Shown here piece after piece: positions 1 through 8,078 of a stretch of DNA of 43,535 nt. The DNA is from Halarchaeum nitratireducens. GTDB taxonomy: Archaea > Halobacteriota > Halobacteria > Halobacteriales > Halobacteriaceae. Both the position numbers and the translations under genes were made by a program. Where the stretch lies: assembly GCF_014647155.1 (NCBI RefSeq), contig NZ_BMOQ01000012.1:1-43535 (forward strand), given 5' to 3'. The stretch's first letter is position 1; each line of letters begins with the position of its first letter. The notes under the pieces are model-generated. The model was not told the origin of the DNA. It did not search any database and was given only the letters and a program-made list of their open reading frames with translations.

Positions 1-129
1 AAAAAACCTTCGACCACCGTTTCCGCAGGTTCCGTAGGTGGGGGGTGAGTTTCCGTAGGCTACCCGAATATCCACAGCACCGGCGTTTCCGGAGGTTCCG
101 TACCCCACACCATATTTCCGCAGGTTCCG
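1..129. repeat. Orc1-type iteron array between orc1 and parA
   Basis: Four direct copies of a 15-16 bp box (consensus RTTTCCGSAGGTTCCG) start at 19, 49, 85 and 114, about three helical turns apart. The same box occurs on the far side of the orc1 gene, so these are almost certainly binding sites for the plasmid's own Orc1/Cdc6. They lie between the divergent orc1 and parA genes and could serve both as origin elements and as autoregulatory operators. The box resembles archaeal origin recognition boxes in spacing but is plasmid-specific in sequence. Confidence 0.8.
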
Positions 130-167
130 ACGATCTTGGAGACGCCGTCTGTCTGACGTAGCTATTT

Positions 168-190
168 GAAGTCACAGAACGCACAGAACG
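168..190 (+). promoter_or_regulatory. Putative par operator/centromere repeats upstream of parA
   Basis: The 14-mer GAAGTCACAGAACG (168-181) is followed at once by a half copy, CACAGAACGG. The same 14-mer occurs exactly twice more inside the downstream partner gene, at 1044 and 1312. The position directly ahead of the parA start fits an operator or parS-like centromere bound by the partner protein. The role is inferred from position and repetition. Confidence 0.55.
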
Positions 191-200
191 GATGGAAGCC

Positions 201-971
201 ATGACTCGGAGAATTGGGATCACGAACCAGAAGGGTGGCGTGAGTAAAACCACGAACACAATCAACGTCGCTGGCGCACTCGCTGCTGCTGGCGTAGACG
301 TTCTTGCCGTCGATATGGATCCTCAGGGGTACCTCACGCATCGGCTGGGGTTCGAGGACGAGTACACGTCGGACCCACCGTCACTGTACGATGCGCTTCA
401 GTCGCCCGCTGACCACGACGTCGACGATCTCGTTGTCGCTCACGAGGAGTTTGACCTCCTCCCGGCCAACATCGATATGTTCCATCTTGAGCAGGATCTT
501 ATCGCGAGCGGGATGCGCCCCCGGCTGCGGTTGAAGAAGGTTCTGGAGAGTGCGACCGCGTGGGACGTCGTCCTTATCGATGCGCCGCCGTCGCTAGGTC
601 CACTGAATGATAACGTCGTTCTCGCCACCGAGGAACTGCTCGTCCCAGTCGAAGCCGACGAAAGTTCCCAGCTCGCGCTTAACCATCTACTCCGCCAGCT
701 GGACACGCTCGAGGACAACTATGACACGCACATCGATATCCTCGGTCTCATCGTCTCGAACGTGGCCTATCCGCTGGATAATGAACAGCGGGCGGCCATT
801 GACTGGTTCAACGAGCGCTTCAAAGGACGTGTCGCAGTGTGGACCGTGCGCAGTCGGGCCGCAATCAAGCGGGCAGTGAAAGACCAGGGCTCGGTGTTCG
901 CAGAAGACGCTGAAGAGACCGATATGACCGACGTGTATGCGCAGATCGCTGCGGAGATCATCGATGAGTGA
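201..971 (+). CDS. parA: ParA-family partition ATPase
   Basis: 256-residue SIMIBI-class ATPase that drives plasmid segregation on the nucleoid. Visible motifs: deviant Walker A KGGVSKTT (residues 11-18), Walker A' DMDPQG near residue 42, and Walker B VVLIDAPPSLG near residue 120. The length is normal for the family. The start at 201 places the N-terminus just before the deviant Walker A as usual; an in-frame ATG at 192 adds three residues. It overlaps the next gene by 8 bp (ATGAGTGA), so the two are translationally coupled. It is divergent from orc1 across the iteron array. Confidence 0.93.
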   Translation: MTRRIGITNQKGGVSKTTNTINVAGALAAAGVDVLAVDMDPQGYLTHRLGFEDEYTSDPPSLYDALQSPADHDVDDLVVAHEEFDLLPANIDMFHLEQDLIASGMRPRLRLKKVLESATAWDVVLIDAPPSLGPLNDNVVLATEELLVPVEADESSQLALNHLLRQLDTLEDNYDTHIDILGLIVSNVAYPLDNEQRAAIDWFNERFKGRVAVWTVRSRAAIKRAVKDQGSVFAEDAEETDMTDVYAQIAAEIIDE

Positions 972-1350
972 CGAGATCGATGACCGGCTGAGCCGCCGGT
1001 TTGACGACGACCAGGACGACCAAGACGACGCGGCTACTTCCAAGAAGTCACAGAACGACATGACGTCTGGTCAATCCGGGAAACAGAGGAAGTCACAGAC
1101 TTCACAGAAGGCACAGAACATCAAGAAGGAATGGAACGTGCGGAGTTTCTACCTCGACGACGACCTCGATAGCGATCTCACGACGGCGTTCAAACGACTG
1201 GATCTCTCACTATCAGAAGCTGATGCCGAGGTAAACCTCAAGAAAACGCGCCACTTCTACCCGCTAATCGTCGAACTCGGTTTGGAACGCTTGGGGAAAA
1301 TGGACATCACAGAAGTCACAGAACGGTTGGAAAGCACAGATTCGGAATGA
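964..1350 (+). CDS. Small acidic ParA partner (ParB-like adaptor)
   Basis: 128 residues encoded directly after and overlapping parA, the usual place of the centromere-binding partner. The N-terminal 45 residues are highly acidic and look disordered. A Ser/Gln/Lys linker with SQTSQKAQ follows, then a C-terminal region with FYLDDDLDSDL and LKKTRHFYPLIVELGLE that could form a compact DNA-binding or dimerisation unit. No classical ParB HTH or clear RHH is visible, so the role rests on operon position. The gene carries the same DNA repeats as the parA leader, in two different reading frames. Confidence 0.7.
   Translation: MSDEIDDRLSRRFDDDQDDQDDAATSKKSQNDMTSGQSGKQRKSQTSQKAQNIKKEWNVRSFYLDDDLDSDLTTAFKRLDLSLSEADAEVNLKKTRHFYPLIVELGLERLGKMDITEVTERLESTDSE
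1044..1326 (+). repeat. Intragenic GAAGTCACAGAACG repeats in the partition partner gene
   Basis: Exact 14-mer copies at 1044-1057 and 1312-1325 match the one at 168-181. Between them, at 1089-1119, is a run of three 9-bp-spaced CACAGA cores. The copy at 1044 is read as K-S-Q-N and the one at 1312 as E-V-T-E-R, in a different codon phase. Conservation is therefore at DNA level, not protein level, as expected for a centromere embedded in coding sequence. Confidence 0.6.
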
Positions 1351-1495
1351 TCGTCGAGGGCGGATACCAGCGTTATTCACTCACACCACGACCGTCTACC
1401 ATGCGTATGTTGTCCTGACTGGGCAACACAACTGCCCCGATGTCGGTGTTGAATAGCGGTATGACGGGAGGATGAGCGAGCTACGAGGAGGAGCT

Positions 1496-1577
1496 TCACT
1501 TATCCCTCGCATCTTTTTCGAAGGTCAGATCCGTTCGCGCCTCGGTGCCGCAGTTACAGCTGCCGTGGCTCTGTTGA
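1496..1577 (-). pseudogene. 3' fragment of an unidentified Cys-containing gene
   Basis: On the minus strand a short frame reads HGSCNCGTEARTDL and ends KDARDK-stop at 1496-1498. The acidic composition and haloarchaeal codon pattern suggest a real coding remnant. It is cut on its 5' side, next to IS debris. The parent family is not recognised. The rest of the 1351-1767 gap shows only the IS6-type end listed next. Confidence 0.35.
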
Positions 1578-1654
1578 AACCCTATTAGTTAGACACTACT
1601 TTCGGTGAAGCATCTGCTAGGTAGGTATGCGAATCTAAAATGCTCACCAGAGCA

Positions 1655-1738
1655 CTTGCTGAGCAGGTCTTCGAGCATCTGAACTAATCAACTTAACGAC
1701 CTGTCCAATCCTCAAACTGGCCTAACTCGACAGTGGCA
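1655..1738 (-). mobile_element. Solo end of an IS6-type element (degraded)
   Basis: This stretch aligns, inverted, with the left end of the intact IS at 33296-34040, including the first transposase codons (GCTGAGCAGGTC) and the terminus CTAACTCGACAGTGGCA. No transposase body follows. It is an old one-ended remnant; a second one lies at 19136-19222. Confidence 0.6.
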
Positions 1739-1767
1739 CATAAGTTAGTAGCTAGGTCCCAATACAG

Positions 1768-2940
1768 TTATTGAATAGCATAAATGTCCCCAGCGTTGGT
1801 GCCGGCGTACACGACGCCGTCTCGGACGACAGGAGAACACTCGATGCCAGTCACCATCGTATCTCCGGACTGTCTACTTTGCACGCCGAATGTCCATCGA
1901 GTCTCCCCCGTTGCAGCGTCGAGGCAGACAATATTCTGGTCGGTGTAGACGATGGAATTCTTCGTGGCGCTTAGAGCAGACGCAGATTGGGTCGTCTTAA
2001 CGGACCACTGAACCGTCCCATCCGTCGAGAGAGCATAAATCGTCCCGCCCCCACAAACATAGATGCGACCGTTCTCTCCGGAAATCGGTTCAGTGATGTC
2101 CGAGCCAATGTCCTTCTGCCAGCGTTCGCTTCCGTCCGCCGGCTCAAGTGCATAGATCGAGCCCGCCTGTGTACCGACGTATACGGTTCCTTCTATGACA
2201 GAGGGCGTGGCCCGAACAGCACCATCCACTTCGTACCGCCACTGTTCGCTTCCATCGGTTGCGTCCAAGGCGTGGACAACATTCGTTTTCCCGCCGACAT
2301 AGACAGTTCCGTTCGCGACGGTCGGCGTTGAGAGATATTGGCCCTCATCGGAGCGCCAGTCGGACTCTCCACGTGTCGCATTCAGTGCGATGATCTCTGA
2401 GTTGCTTAGACTGGTAACGTACACTCGACCGTTCGAGAGCGTCGGTGCAGACGAAATATCAGTACTGGAAAGCGCCCGCCATCGGAGACTTCCGTCGGAT
2501 AAGTCAATCGCAGAAACACCCGTACTCTCCTCACGACTACCGAGCATAGAGACGTATGCTGTGTCTCGCGTCACAGCTGGTGCCGTGATACTGTTAACAT
2601 TTGAAGGCGCACTCCAGAGTCTGGACCCGTCGGTCGTACTCAATGCGTATAGCGAGTCGGTAGTAGCGACAAGAACGCGGCCATCTATGACCGCTAGTCC
2701 TCCGTCAACCTCCTCGTGCCGTGATCGCCATTTCCTAGTGATATCCGTAGGCACTGACGTATTAACCGAACCCGTATGCGCAGCAGTATATTGATATTGT
2801 GTGCGAGCAGCTGTGTATTCTGGATCCTCACCCGTCGGTGTTATCGTGGACTCTCGTGACGGTGATGTAACGCATCCTCCGATAATGGACATAGTGAGGA
2901 GGCCTCCATTCCGAAGTACATGACGTCGAGACCAAGGCAT
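1768..2940 (-). CDS. PQQ-like beta-propeller Tat lipoprotein
   Basis: 390 residues. The start at 2940 gives MPWSRRHVLRNGG, a twin-arginine signal, followed by the lipobox IIGGC, so the protein is exported folded and lipid-anchored outside the membrane. The mature part is a series of about 40-residue blades with the PQQ-propeller signature (ALDATDGSEQWRYE, ALEPADGSERWQ, CLDAATGETRWTF), as in BamB/PQQ_2 proteins. Such propellers are usually scaffolds. No enzymatic residues are evident and PQQ binding is not implied. An upstream ATG at 2964 would put eight residues before the signal and is less likely. Confidence 0.88.
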   Translation of the reverse strand: MPWSRRHVLRNGGLLTMSIIGGCVTSPSRESTITPTGEDPEYTAARTQYQYTAAHTGSVNTSVPTDITRKWRSRHEEVDGGLAVIDGRVLVATTDSLYALSTTDGSRLWSAPSNVNSITAPAVTRDTAYVSMLGSREESTGVSAIDLSDGSLRWRALSSTDISSAPTLSNGRVYVTSLSNSEIIALNATRGESDWRSDEGQYLSTPTVANGTVYVGGKTNVVHALDATDGSEQWRYEVDGAVRATPSVIEGTVYVGTQAGSIYALEPADGSERWQKDIGSDITEPISGENGRIYVCGGGTIYALSTDGTVQWSVKTTQSASALSATKNSIVYTDQNIVCLDAATGETRWTFGVQSRQSGDTMVTGIECSPVVRDGVVYAGTNAGDIYAIQ

Positions 2941-3174
2941 GGTAAATTCACATCTACCAGACATTAAGTTCTTTATCCCATACTCTTCGCGGTCGTTCGA
3001 GTTGTCGTATTAAATAGTGGTGGCTTCGTTAATGGCCTCTTGTGGCCGGTGAATGGGTGATAACAGCAGACCCAGATTAAGCGTTTTTCGCTTGGAGAGC
3101 GCTATTCAACGACGAACCGAACAGTCATTTCAGCTCACGTAAGGCCGCCCCAGTTGTTTTTCCCTCTCGGAGAC

Positions 3175-3379
3175 ATGTCCAATACAGATACCTGAGGATT
3201 CCGACGACACTGACGGGGAACGGGTTATCTTGGCAATACTGGTTGGGGTGACGTTCGGAGCGGCACTCGGAACGACAGTTCTCCAAGATCTCACACGGGG
3301 TATTGTTGTTGGTGTCGTCGTTGGAACCCACCTGCTCTCGTCTTCCCAGAGCGGACAGACCGGCTCTTCGAGACGGTAA
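3175..3379 (+). pseudogene. Frameshifted small one-TM membrane protein
   Basis: ATG at 3175 reads MSNTDT then stops (TGA 3193-3195). One base over, the frame continues EDSDDTDGERVILAILVGV, a hydrophobic helix, and ends SSSQSGQTGSSRR with TAA at 3377-3379. The joined product (about 67 residues) has a typical haloarchaeal acidic N-terminus followed by one or two membrane segments. A single inserted base near 3193 explains the break. It may be a real mutation or a sequence error. The downstream membrane gene begins 35 bp later on the same strand. Confidence 0.5.
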
Positions 3380-3414
3380 CAGACAAACTCGGAGAATAGC
3401 TCTGCTGTACAAAT

Positions 3415-3684
3415 ATGTTGCAAACGGCGCTAGTCTATCTTGGATTCGTCCTGACGCCGCTCCTGGGGCTCCTCGCGCTCCGCCTGTTGTTGCGCTCTGG
3501 TCTCGTCACTGACGGTACTGAGGACCGTGACGTGTGGTTCACCGACGAGCCGCAAACGCTTCACTCCTGCCGGTTACGGTGCCACAAGGGACTGACTTGG
3601 GCCACGTTCTTCGGCGTCTGGTTCCTGACACTGATACTCTACGTCTTCTTCGTTGATACAGTGTTCACCGACCCACCCGTCTGA
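3415..3684 (+). CDS. Small two-TM membrane protein
   Basis: 89 residues with an N-terminal hydrophobic helix (VYLGFVLTPLLGLLALRLLL), a polar loop containing a Cys pair spaced C-R-L-R-C, and a second helix (TFFGVWFLTLILYVFFV). It lies 35 bp after the frameshifted membrane gene and is probably co-transcribed with it. The family is not recognised; the loop cysteines might bind metal or form a disulfide. Confidence 0.6.
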   Translation: MLQTALVYLGFVLTPLLGLLALRLLLRSGLVTDGTEDRDVWFTDEPQTLHSCRLRCHKGLTWATFFGVWFLTLILYVFFVDTVFTDPPV

Positions 3685-3753
3685 GCACCGGTAAATAGTT
3701 TGCCTGTATCTAACGAACAAGAGGCGTTACGTATTCTGAAAGTGGCAGTTTAT

Positions 3754-4338
3754 CTAGGCTCTAGACTGGTTTGATGACAAAACGAATAGTCCGAGCAGAG
3801 TCACAAGACGGCTGAGTAGATACGCTCCAGCGTACAGCAGACTTGCTGCAGGTTGGTAGACAATCAAGAGGACGTAGGTTCCGAACGTGAACGAGAACCC
3901 GACTAGTCTGACAGGAAGTGATTCACTCAACTGCTGGCCGTACTCACCTAACCGGTGCATAAGGTATGGAACCCCACCGCCAAGCAAGACCCCCATTAGG
4001 AGACCAATATAGGAGAGTGGCGTGGCTGGAAGGCTACCTGTACGGACTACCTGGCTGACGCTTTCAATCTCGCTAAGCGAGTAGGTGAGAAGAGCGAACA
4101 CGAAGAGTACCCCGCCTAGCTGAACGAGGCTCATCACGAACACAGGGAATGCCGTCAGGTCCAACCCCGCATCCAACGCTTGTCTGATCACCCAGAAGAA
4201 CGCTATTCCGAGAAGGGCGGTAGTCAGACCGAGTACGGTCGCGACGAAATCACTCGTGAAGACGCCAAGTACCAGTAGGAGGAGTCCAAGCGGGACCAGT
4301 ACCGCTGAGAGAAGACGGAGAAGCCGCATTCTATCCAT
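3754..4338 (-). CDS. Six-TM integral membrane protein, unknown function
   Basis: 194 residues with about six hydrophobic segments (for example VLVPLGLLLLVLGVF, ATVLGLTTALLGIAFFWVI, LLMGVLLGGGVPYLM) and short charged loops. It converges with the two small + strand membrane genes. No catalytic motif or transporter signature is visible. Codon use is slightly less GC-rich than in core genes. No family is recognised. Confidence 0.7.
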   Translation of the reverse strand: MDRMRLLRLLSAVLVPLGLLLLVLGVFTSDFVATVLGLTTALLGIAFFWVIRQALDAGLDLTAFPVFVMSLVQLGGVLFVFALLTYSLSEIESVSQVVRTGSLPATPLSYIGLLMGVLLGGGVPYLMHRLGEYGQQLSESLPVRLVGFSFTFGTYVLLIVYQPAASLLYAGAYLLSRLVTLLGLFVLSSNQSRA

Positions 4339-4489
4339 ACCTCCACAAATATGACATAATATAAAATAGGTTCGGTGATGGGTGGGATCGGAATACCTGT
4401 CTGTTAGGTTCTTTCTCTGTACGCAACACTCGCCGTCGGCATTCCAAGTGAGCGAGATCCGGGAGACACACCGTGCATCGAGTGAACTA

Positions 4490-4683
4490 TCGGCTTTGTT
4501 CAGCGGAAACGGTGGTGTGGAAGAGGCATTAAGCAGGTTGTTCTACCTGGCGACGACCGCGAGGGCGACGCTGAGGACGGAGATCGTCCTGGGATTCCTG
4601 AAGGCGTTCTTCGCGGTATTGAGACCATCATTGAAGGGAATACCGCAAGCAAAGAGGACCTCGAGTCTCTACTGAAGTACTAA
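4490..4683 (+). pseudogene. C-terminal fragment of an unidentified acidic protein
   Basis: The + frame reads KQVVLPGDDREGDAEDGDRP, then GIPEGVLRGIETIIEGNT and ends EDLESLLKY-stop at 4681-4683. The GC-rich third positions and acidic character mark it as real haloarchaeal coding, but no start or N-terminus is present upstream. It looks like the tail of a larger gene left by rearrangement. The family is not identified. The rest of 4339-4489 shows nothing convincing. Confidence 0.4.
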
Positions 4684-4751
4684 CGACTTTTCTTGAGGCA
4701 GATGTGTGTCACGTCTCTTCCGAACAACACCGAAGACAAGTCGGAAATCCC

Positions 4752-4845
4752 AACAGATGGCTCTCTCAGCGTTTAGTCCTGAAACCGAGTCAGGCGACGC
4801 CCCCCTTGTAGGAAGCCCCACCTTTAGACGGGGAAAATGTTACGC
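4752..4845 (+). mobile_element. Orphan TnpB-element right end (putative)
   Basis: AGGAAGCCCCACCTTTAGAC followed by GGGGAAAATGTTAC has the layout of haloarchaeal IS1341/IS605 right ends: GAAGCC, a GC hairpin with a CTTTAG-type loop (CCCC 4816-4819, GGGG 4830-4833), then GTTAC. The preceding frame (SAFSPETESGDAP) could be the last codons of a lost tnpB. No tnpB body is nearby. It abuts the integrase stop at 4840. Confidence 0.35.
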
Positions 4846-5445
4846 GAGTCCGGCCTCCTCGAAGGCATCGTTGACGACGTCTGCCGTCGGTGCGTTGAGG
4901 TAGGGTTCGATGGCCTGGAAGCTATCCCAGCCACCGACGGCCATCACGACGCGGGGATTCATTTGCCGGTCGACGAGGAGGCGTTGCGCGAAGCGCCGGC
5001 GGAGGTCGTGGGAGCTCACGTACTGGTAGTCGTCGTCGCCGGTTTCGGCGGCCGCACGCTCGGCCGTGCGCTTCACGACGTCGCGGACGCCGCGTTCGGT
5101 GAGATCAATCAATAAATCGTGTGGCGCTATATCTTCGGCAGTTTGGTAGCGGTGAATGTCGCCCTCGACGTCTGCGGGGAGGTAGGCATCACGTGGCTTT
5201 CCGCCGTTCCCCGTTGTGTCTTTTCCCTCTGGAACTCGGAGTCGGTAGTGATCACCATCCGGCGTGCGTTTCACATGCTCCGGGCGGATTTGCGGGATTT
5301 CGAAGGCTCGGAGGCCAACGTAGCTACCAAGCTGGATGATGAGATCGTCGCGATGGTTCGCCGCGGCCCGCCGCAACTCCTCGAGCTCGGCGTCGGTCAT
5401 CCAGACCTTGTATTCGTCCTGCTTTGCGGTCGCTTCCAGTCGCAT
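4840..5445 (-). CDS. Short tyrosine recombinase/integrase
   Basis: 201 residues: essentially a catalytic domain without the usual N-terminal SAM-like arm. The catalytic set is visible: Arg46 in SYVGLRAFEI, H146-x-x-R149 in SSHDLRRRF, W173 in the His/Trp position (VGGWDS) and nucleophile Tyr182 in IEPYLN. This is the only recombinase on the plasmid with all key residues in one frame. It could cut and rejoin plasmid or chromosomal sites. No paralogous core site was found immediately beside it. Confidence 0.85.
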   Translation of the reverse strand: MRLEATAKQDEYKVWMTDAELEELRRAAANHRDDLIIQLGSYVGLRAFEIPQIRPEHVKRTPDGDHYRLRVPEGKDTTGNGGKPRDAYLPADVEGDIHRYQTAEDIAPHDLLIDLTERGVRDVVKRTAERAAAETGDDDYQYVSSHDLRRRFAQRLLVDRQMNPRVVMAVGGWDSFQAIEPYLNAPTADVVNDAFEEAGLA

Positions 5446-5579
5446 AGGAACTTCTAGAACAAGCTCACACTAAATATCTATCGAGCATCAGAAACAGCGG
5501 TGTGTCATCCCCGATTAGGCCGTTTGAGCGGAGAATAGCAGTGGTCCAGTGACGACTTCTAAAATAAGTCGGCAGAGAC

Positions 5580-5828
5580 CTACCGACCGCCGAATGCCGA
5601 GGACACGAACGCCATAAGAGCGGCTACATCTACGATACCGAGCATCGCTCCGATTGCCCACCACGTAGAGAGGAAGGACGAGGCCGTCTGCGTGAACATC
5701 GCGGACGGCGAGTGAAGCGATAGGCTGTCGACGACGTTGAGGAGGACGATCGTTCCCACCACCCAGCCGATATTCCCGACGACCATACCCAATACGACTG
5801 CCGCTCCATCTGGTTGCCCTCGACTCAT
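5580..5828 (-). CDS. Small membrane protein
   Basis: 82 residues starting MSRGQPDGAAVVLGMVVGNI. Three hydrophobic stretches are visible (VVLGMVVGNIGWVVGTIVLL, FLSTWWAIGAMLGIVDVAAL and the tail), suggesting two or three membrane helices. An upstream in-frame ATG at 5870 would add 14 residues of poor quality, so 5828 is preferred. Family and function are unknown. Confidence 0.5.
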   Translation of the reverse strand: MSRGQPDGAAVVLGMVVGNIGWVVGTIVLLNVVDSLSLHSPSAMFTQTASSFLSTWWAIGAMLGIVDVAALMAFVSSAFGGR

Positions 5829-5936
5829 TGTGGCTTCTGTCGGGGGCGAACTCCATAAACACCAGATCAACCGCTCGCGAACGCGGACATCCTACCCTCC
5901 GAAGCCGAGATGATCGCGGATGCCGTGTCAACGAGG

Positions 5937-6133
5937 AACGTCTCGGTCGATTTCGAGGTGCGTCCGTCTCAATTACCCCCGACGAGTAGAACACGCCGAA
6001 TTTCTGGGGTTCACCCCTCGTTGTGCAGTTTGTTCTCCGCTTAAATCTGCGTGCTGGGGGTTCTCCGTGCTTCTGTGGCCGTGAAAGATGGTTGCATATC
6101 GCCGAAATCGTCCAAAGGAACAGGCGGTATGCA
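5937..6133. repeat. Diverged duplication, copy 1 (copy 2 at 39102-39342)
   Basis: About 200 bp shared with 39102-39342, including GACGAGTAGAACACGCCGAA, TTCTCCGCTTAAATCTGCG and TCTGTGGCCGTGAAAGA. Relative to copy 2 this copy lacks about 40 bp between short CTCGT repeats. On the minus strand both copies read RFKRRTNCTTR and FGVFYSSGVIETD, so they may be relics of one gene. Confidence 0.65.
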
Positions 6134-6214
6134 GTGTACAGATACTGGCCGTTCCAGCCTGCGGAGTCGACTTTCTCCAACTGGGTTATATTTTGCCGTC
6201 GCGTTCGAGCGGCT

Positions 6215-6952
6215 ATGTCCTCCACCACGGATCCCGTCGTGTACAATGACGTCGAGCTGACGAAGAAGGCACAACAGACGCTCCGCGCGCTCCAGGATAT
6301 CGGGGGCGAGGGGACGACCGGCGAGATACAGGCACACACGCCGTTCCCGAATCGACAGTCGGTTCATCACCAGATGGACGCTCGACTCACCGTCGCGGGT
6401 CTCGTCGAGCGCGCGGGGAAGCGCGAGAACCCGGGCGCGACCTTCGACGCGAACGTCTGGCGGATCACCAAGGACGGCTGGGCGTTCCTCCGGGAGAATC
6501 GCGAGCGGCTCGCGACGAACCTGAACCTCGAGCTCCTCACCGGGCGTTTCGAGCGACTCGCGAAGCGGCTCCAGACAATCTTCGGCCGCGTGCACGACGT
6601 TGAGCGCGGCCACCGCGACCTCGAGGCACAGTACGAGGAGCACGCGCGCCGGACGGACACGCAGTATCGCCACCTCCAGCGTACGAAACTCGACGTCGAC
6701 GACGACAGCTATCGCCGTCTCCAGCAGACGGTTCGACACCTCACCAACCGTGTAGAGGAGCTGGAAGAGGAACTCGCACGCGTCGACGGCGAGATCGAGG
6801 ACGTCGAGGGTGGGGTGAACGGCGTCCACCTGGAGGTCCTCGAGAAGGCCGACGAGTCACGCACGGCGAGAGCCGACCTCGGTGAGCGAGTGCATCGGGT
6901 TGAGGACGCACTCGAGGAACGCGGTGGATGGTTCGCCCGCTTCCGCTCGTAG
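6215..6952 (+). CDS. Winged-helix protein with long C-terminal coiled coil
   Basis: 245 residues starting MSSTTDPVVYNDVELTKKAQ. Residues 14-95 form a winged-helix domain (TLRALQDIGGEGTTGEIQAH; recognition region SVHHQMDARLTVAGLVERAG). Residues 100-240 are a charged heptad coiled coil (VRHLTNRVEELEEELARVDG). A TATA-like TTATATTTT lies about 28 bp upstream of ATG 6215, supporting a leaderless start there. Such proteins are common on haloarchaeal plasmids and viruses and probably regulate transcription or bridge DNA. The exact role is unknown. Confidence 0.75.
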   Translation: MSSTTDPVVYNDVELTKKAQQTLRALQDIGGEGTTGEIQAHTPFPNRQSVHHQMDARLTVAGLVERAGKRENPGATFDANVWRITKDGWAFLRENRERLATNLNLELLTGRFERLAKRLQTIFGRVHDVERGHRDLEAQYEEHARRTDTQYRHLQRTKLDVDDDSYRRLQQTVRHLTNRVEELEEELARVDGEIEDVEGGVNGVHLEVLEKADESRTARADLGERVHRVEDALEERGGWFARFRS

Positions 6953-7535
6953 CCCCCGCCCCTGTCAACCCCCTTCTTCTCGAACCTGCGAGAGACGCTG
7001 TGCCGCGCCAATGCGCGGGCCCGCCACGGTGTCGTCCCTAGGTACTAGGATATACCACTCGCGCCCCTCGGTATGGAGGATGGAGAGAGCTTTAGAGAGT
7101 CTCTGGACGTGCTCCGCATCGTGTGGAGGCCCACTACGGGTAAATCAGGCCCCGGGTGAGTGAACGAAAGTCGGAGGATGGCCGAGAGCGCATATCGTTC
7201 GTGCGGACGCCGCGCGCATTTCTCGCAATAGTTGCCGCGCAAAGCGCGCGCCCTAGCGAGCCCTGTCCAAATCCCGTAGGCTGGGGGCGCGTCCGGCCTC
7301 CCGATCGCCGTCGACGACACTCGCGGGGCGTGTGCTCGGTACAGACGCCAGGGAGAACCGCGCACTCTTCCATAGTCGGGTTCGGACGGAACGCGACGTC
7401 GAGACTCGGCGAGAGACCGGCTACGCACTGCTCCGGCGTTTCATAATCGGGGGAGACCCCCGGCAGTAGAGTGAGAAAGGTGATTTTGGTTCTGGGGTCG
7501 ACGCGTGGCGGTGGAGTGTCTGTGAGGAGAGGGGG
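6953..7535. other. Gene-poor stretch with two weak + strand frames
   Basis: A TATA-like GGATATACC at 7048 sits 25 bp before a 28-codon frame (ATG 7073, stop 7157-7159) whose stop overlaps a GTG at 7156, opening a 96-codon frame to 7446 that ends with SIVGFGRNATSR and a variable tail. The same SIVGFGRNATSR segment recurs in the small gene at 39337. Third-position GC is lower than in confident genes, so neither frame is called as a gene. Confidence 0.3.
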
Positions 7536-7641
7536 CTACGCGAGTTCGTCGAGAATCTCGCGGTCCTCATCGATAATCTCTCGCACGCGCTCGCGGTGCT
7601 CCTCAAGGTCGTCTTTCTCGGCGTGTTCCTGGCTCATTGTG
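7393..7641. repeat. Duplicated 250-bp segment, copy 1 (copy 2 at 10202-10449)
   Basis: Nearly the same sequence as 10202-10449: both carry ACCGGCTACGCAC, CGGCGTTTCATAATCGG, TTTTGGTTCTGGGGTCGACG and the whole 33-codon gene. Similarity stops just after that gene's start codon, so its promoters differ. Confidence 0.85.
7536..7637 (-). CDS. 33-residue acidic helical protein, copy 1
   Basis: Begins MSQEHAEKDDLEEH and ends REILDELA; almost all charged residues, predicted as one long helix. The start is 45 bp after the Doc toxin stop on the same strand, so it is probably the third cistron of the antitoxin-doc operon. A second copy with the same protein sequence lies at 10342-10443. Conservation of the frame in both copies, with changes at synonymous sites, supports translation. 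The function is unknown; a partner or modulator of the neighbouring toxin systems is possible. Confidence 0.6.
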   Translation of the reverse strand: MSQEHAEKDDLEEHRERVREIIDEDREILDELA

Positions 7642-7682
7642 TGTAGTATAGGGGATCGTTTGATTTGAAGCTTCTCACGGGA

Positions 7683-8078
7683 CTACGGCTCGAGGCGGTC
7701 CTCATCGATTTCGCCGGTTTCCAACCACTCAGCGATTTCGTCGACGTCGTACCGGCGAATCTTCCGCAAGACGCGGGGGACGTTCGGGCCGCGGTCAGGT
7801 GGTTCCTCGCCGTGGTCTAGGAGGAACTCGCGTGTCGTCACCCAGGCCGTCCGTTTGTTACCGTCCTCGAAGACGTGCGCGGTGACGAGTTTTCGAAGGA
7901 GGAAGGCCGCTCGCGGGTAGAGCCCTTCGACGTCCTCGCCTTCCCGGAGTAGACGCCGGATTTCGAGACGTGGCGACGCCACCCGTGCGCCGGTGTACTT
8001 CAGGTCGTAGTCAGCTTCAATCTCCTCGTGCGTCGCCACGATTTCCTTTGCTCGGGGATACGGTGGTGACGTCGTCAC
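7683..8078 (-). CDS. doc: Doc-type Fic-fold toxin
   Basis: 131 residues starting at GTG 8078 (VTTSPPYPRAKEI). Contains the Doc/Fic active loop HVFEDGNKR with His68, the variant in which Doc phosphorylates elongation factor Tu in bacteria. The archaeal target is inferred to be a translation GTPase, not shown. The length matches Doc (about 126). The start overlaps the upstream antitoxin stop (GTGA), a typical coupled TA arrangement. Longer readings upstream run through the antitoxin gene in another frame and are rejected. Confidence 0.85.
   Translation of the reverse strand: MTTSPPYPRAKEIVATHEEIEADYDLKYTGARVASPRLEIRRLLREGEDVEGLYPRAAFLLRKLVTAHVFEDGNKRTAWVTTREFLLDHGEEPPDRGPNVPRVLRKIRRYDVDEIAEWLETGEIDEDRLEP

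Noticed and set aside
6041-6829. 262-codon minus frame antisense to the winged-helix coiled-coil gene
   Set aside because: The + strand protein has clear domains and haloarchaeal codon use; the antisense frame is its mirror.
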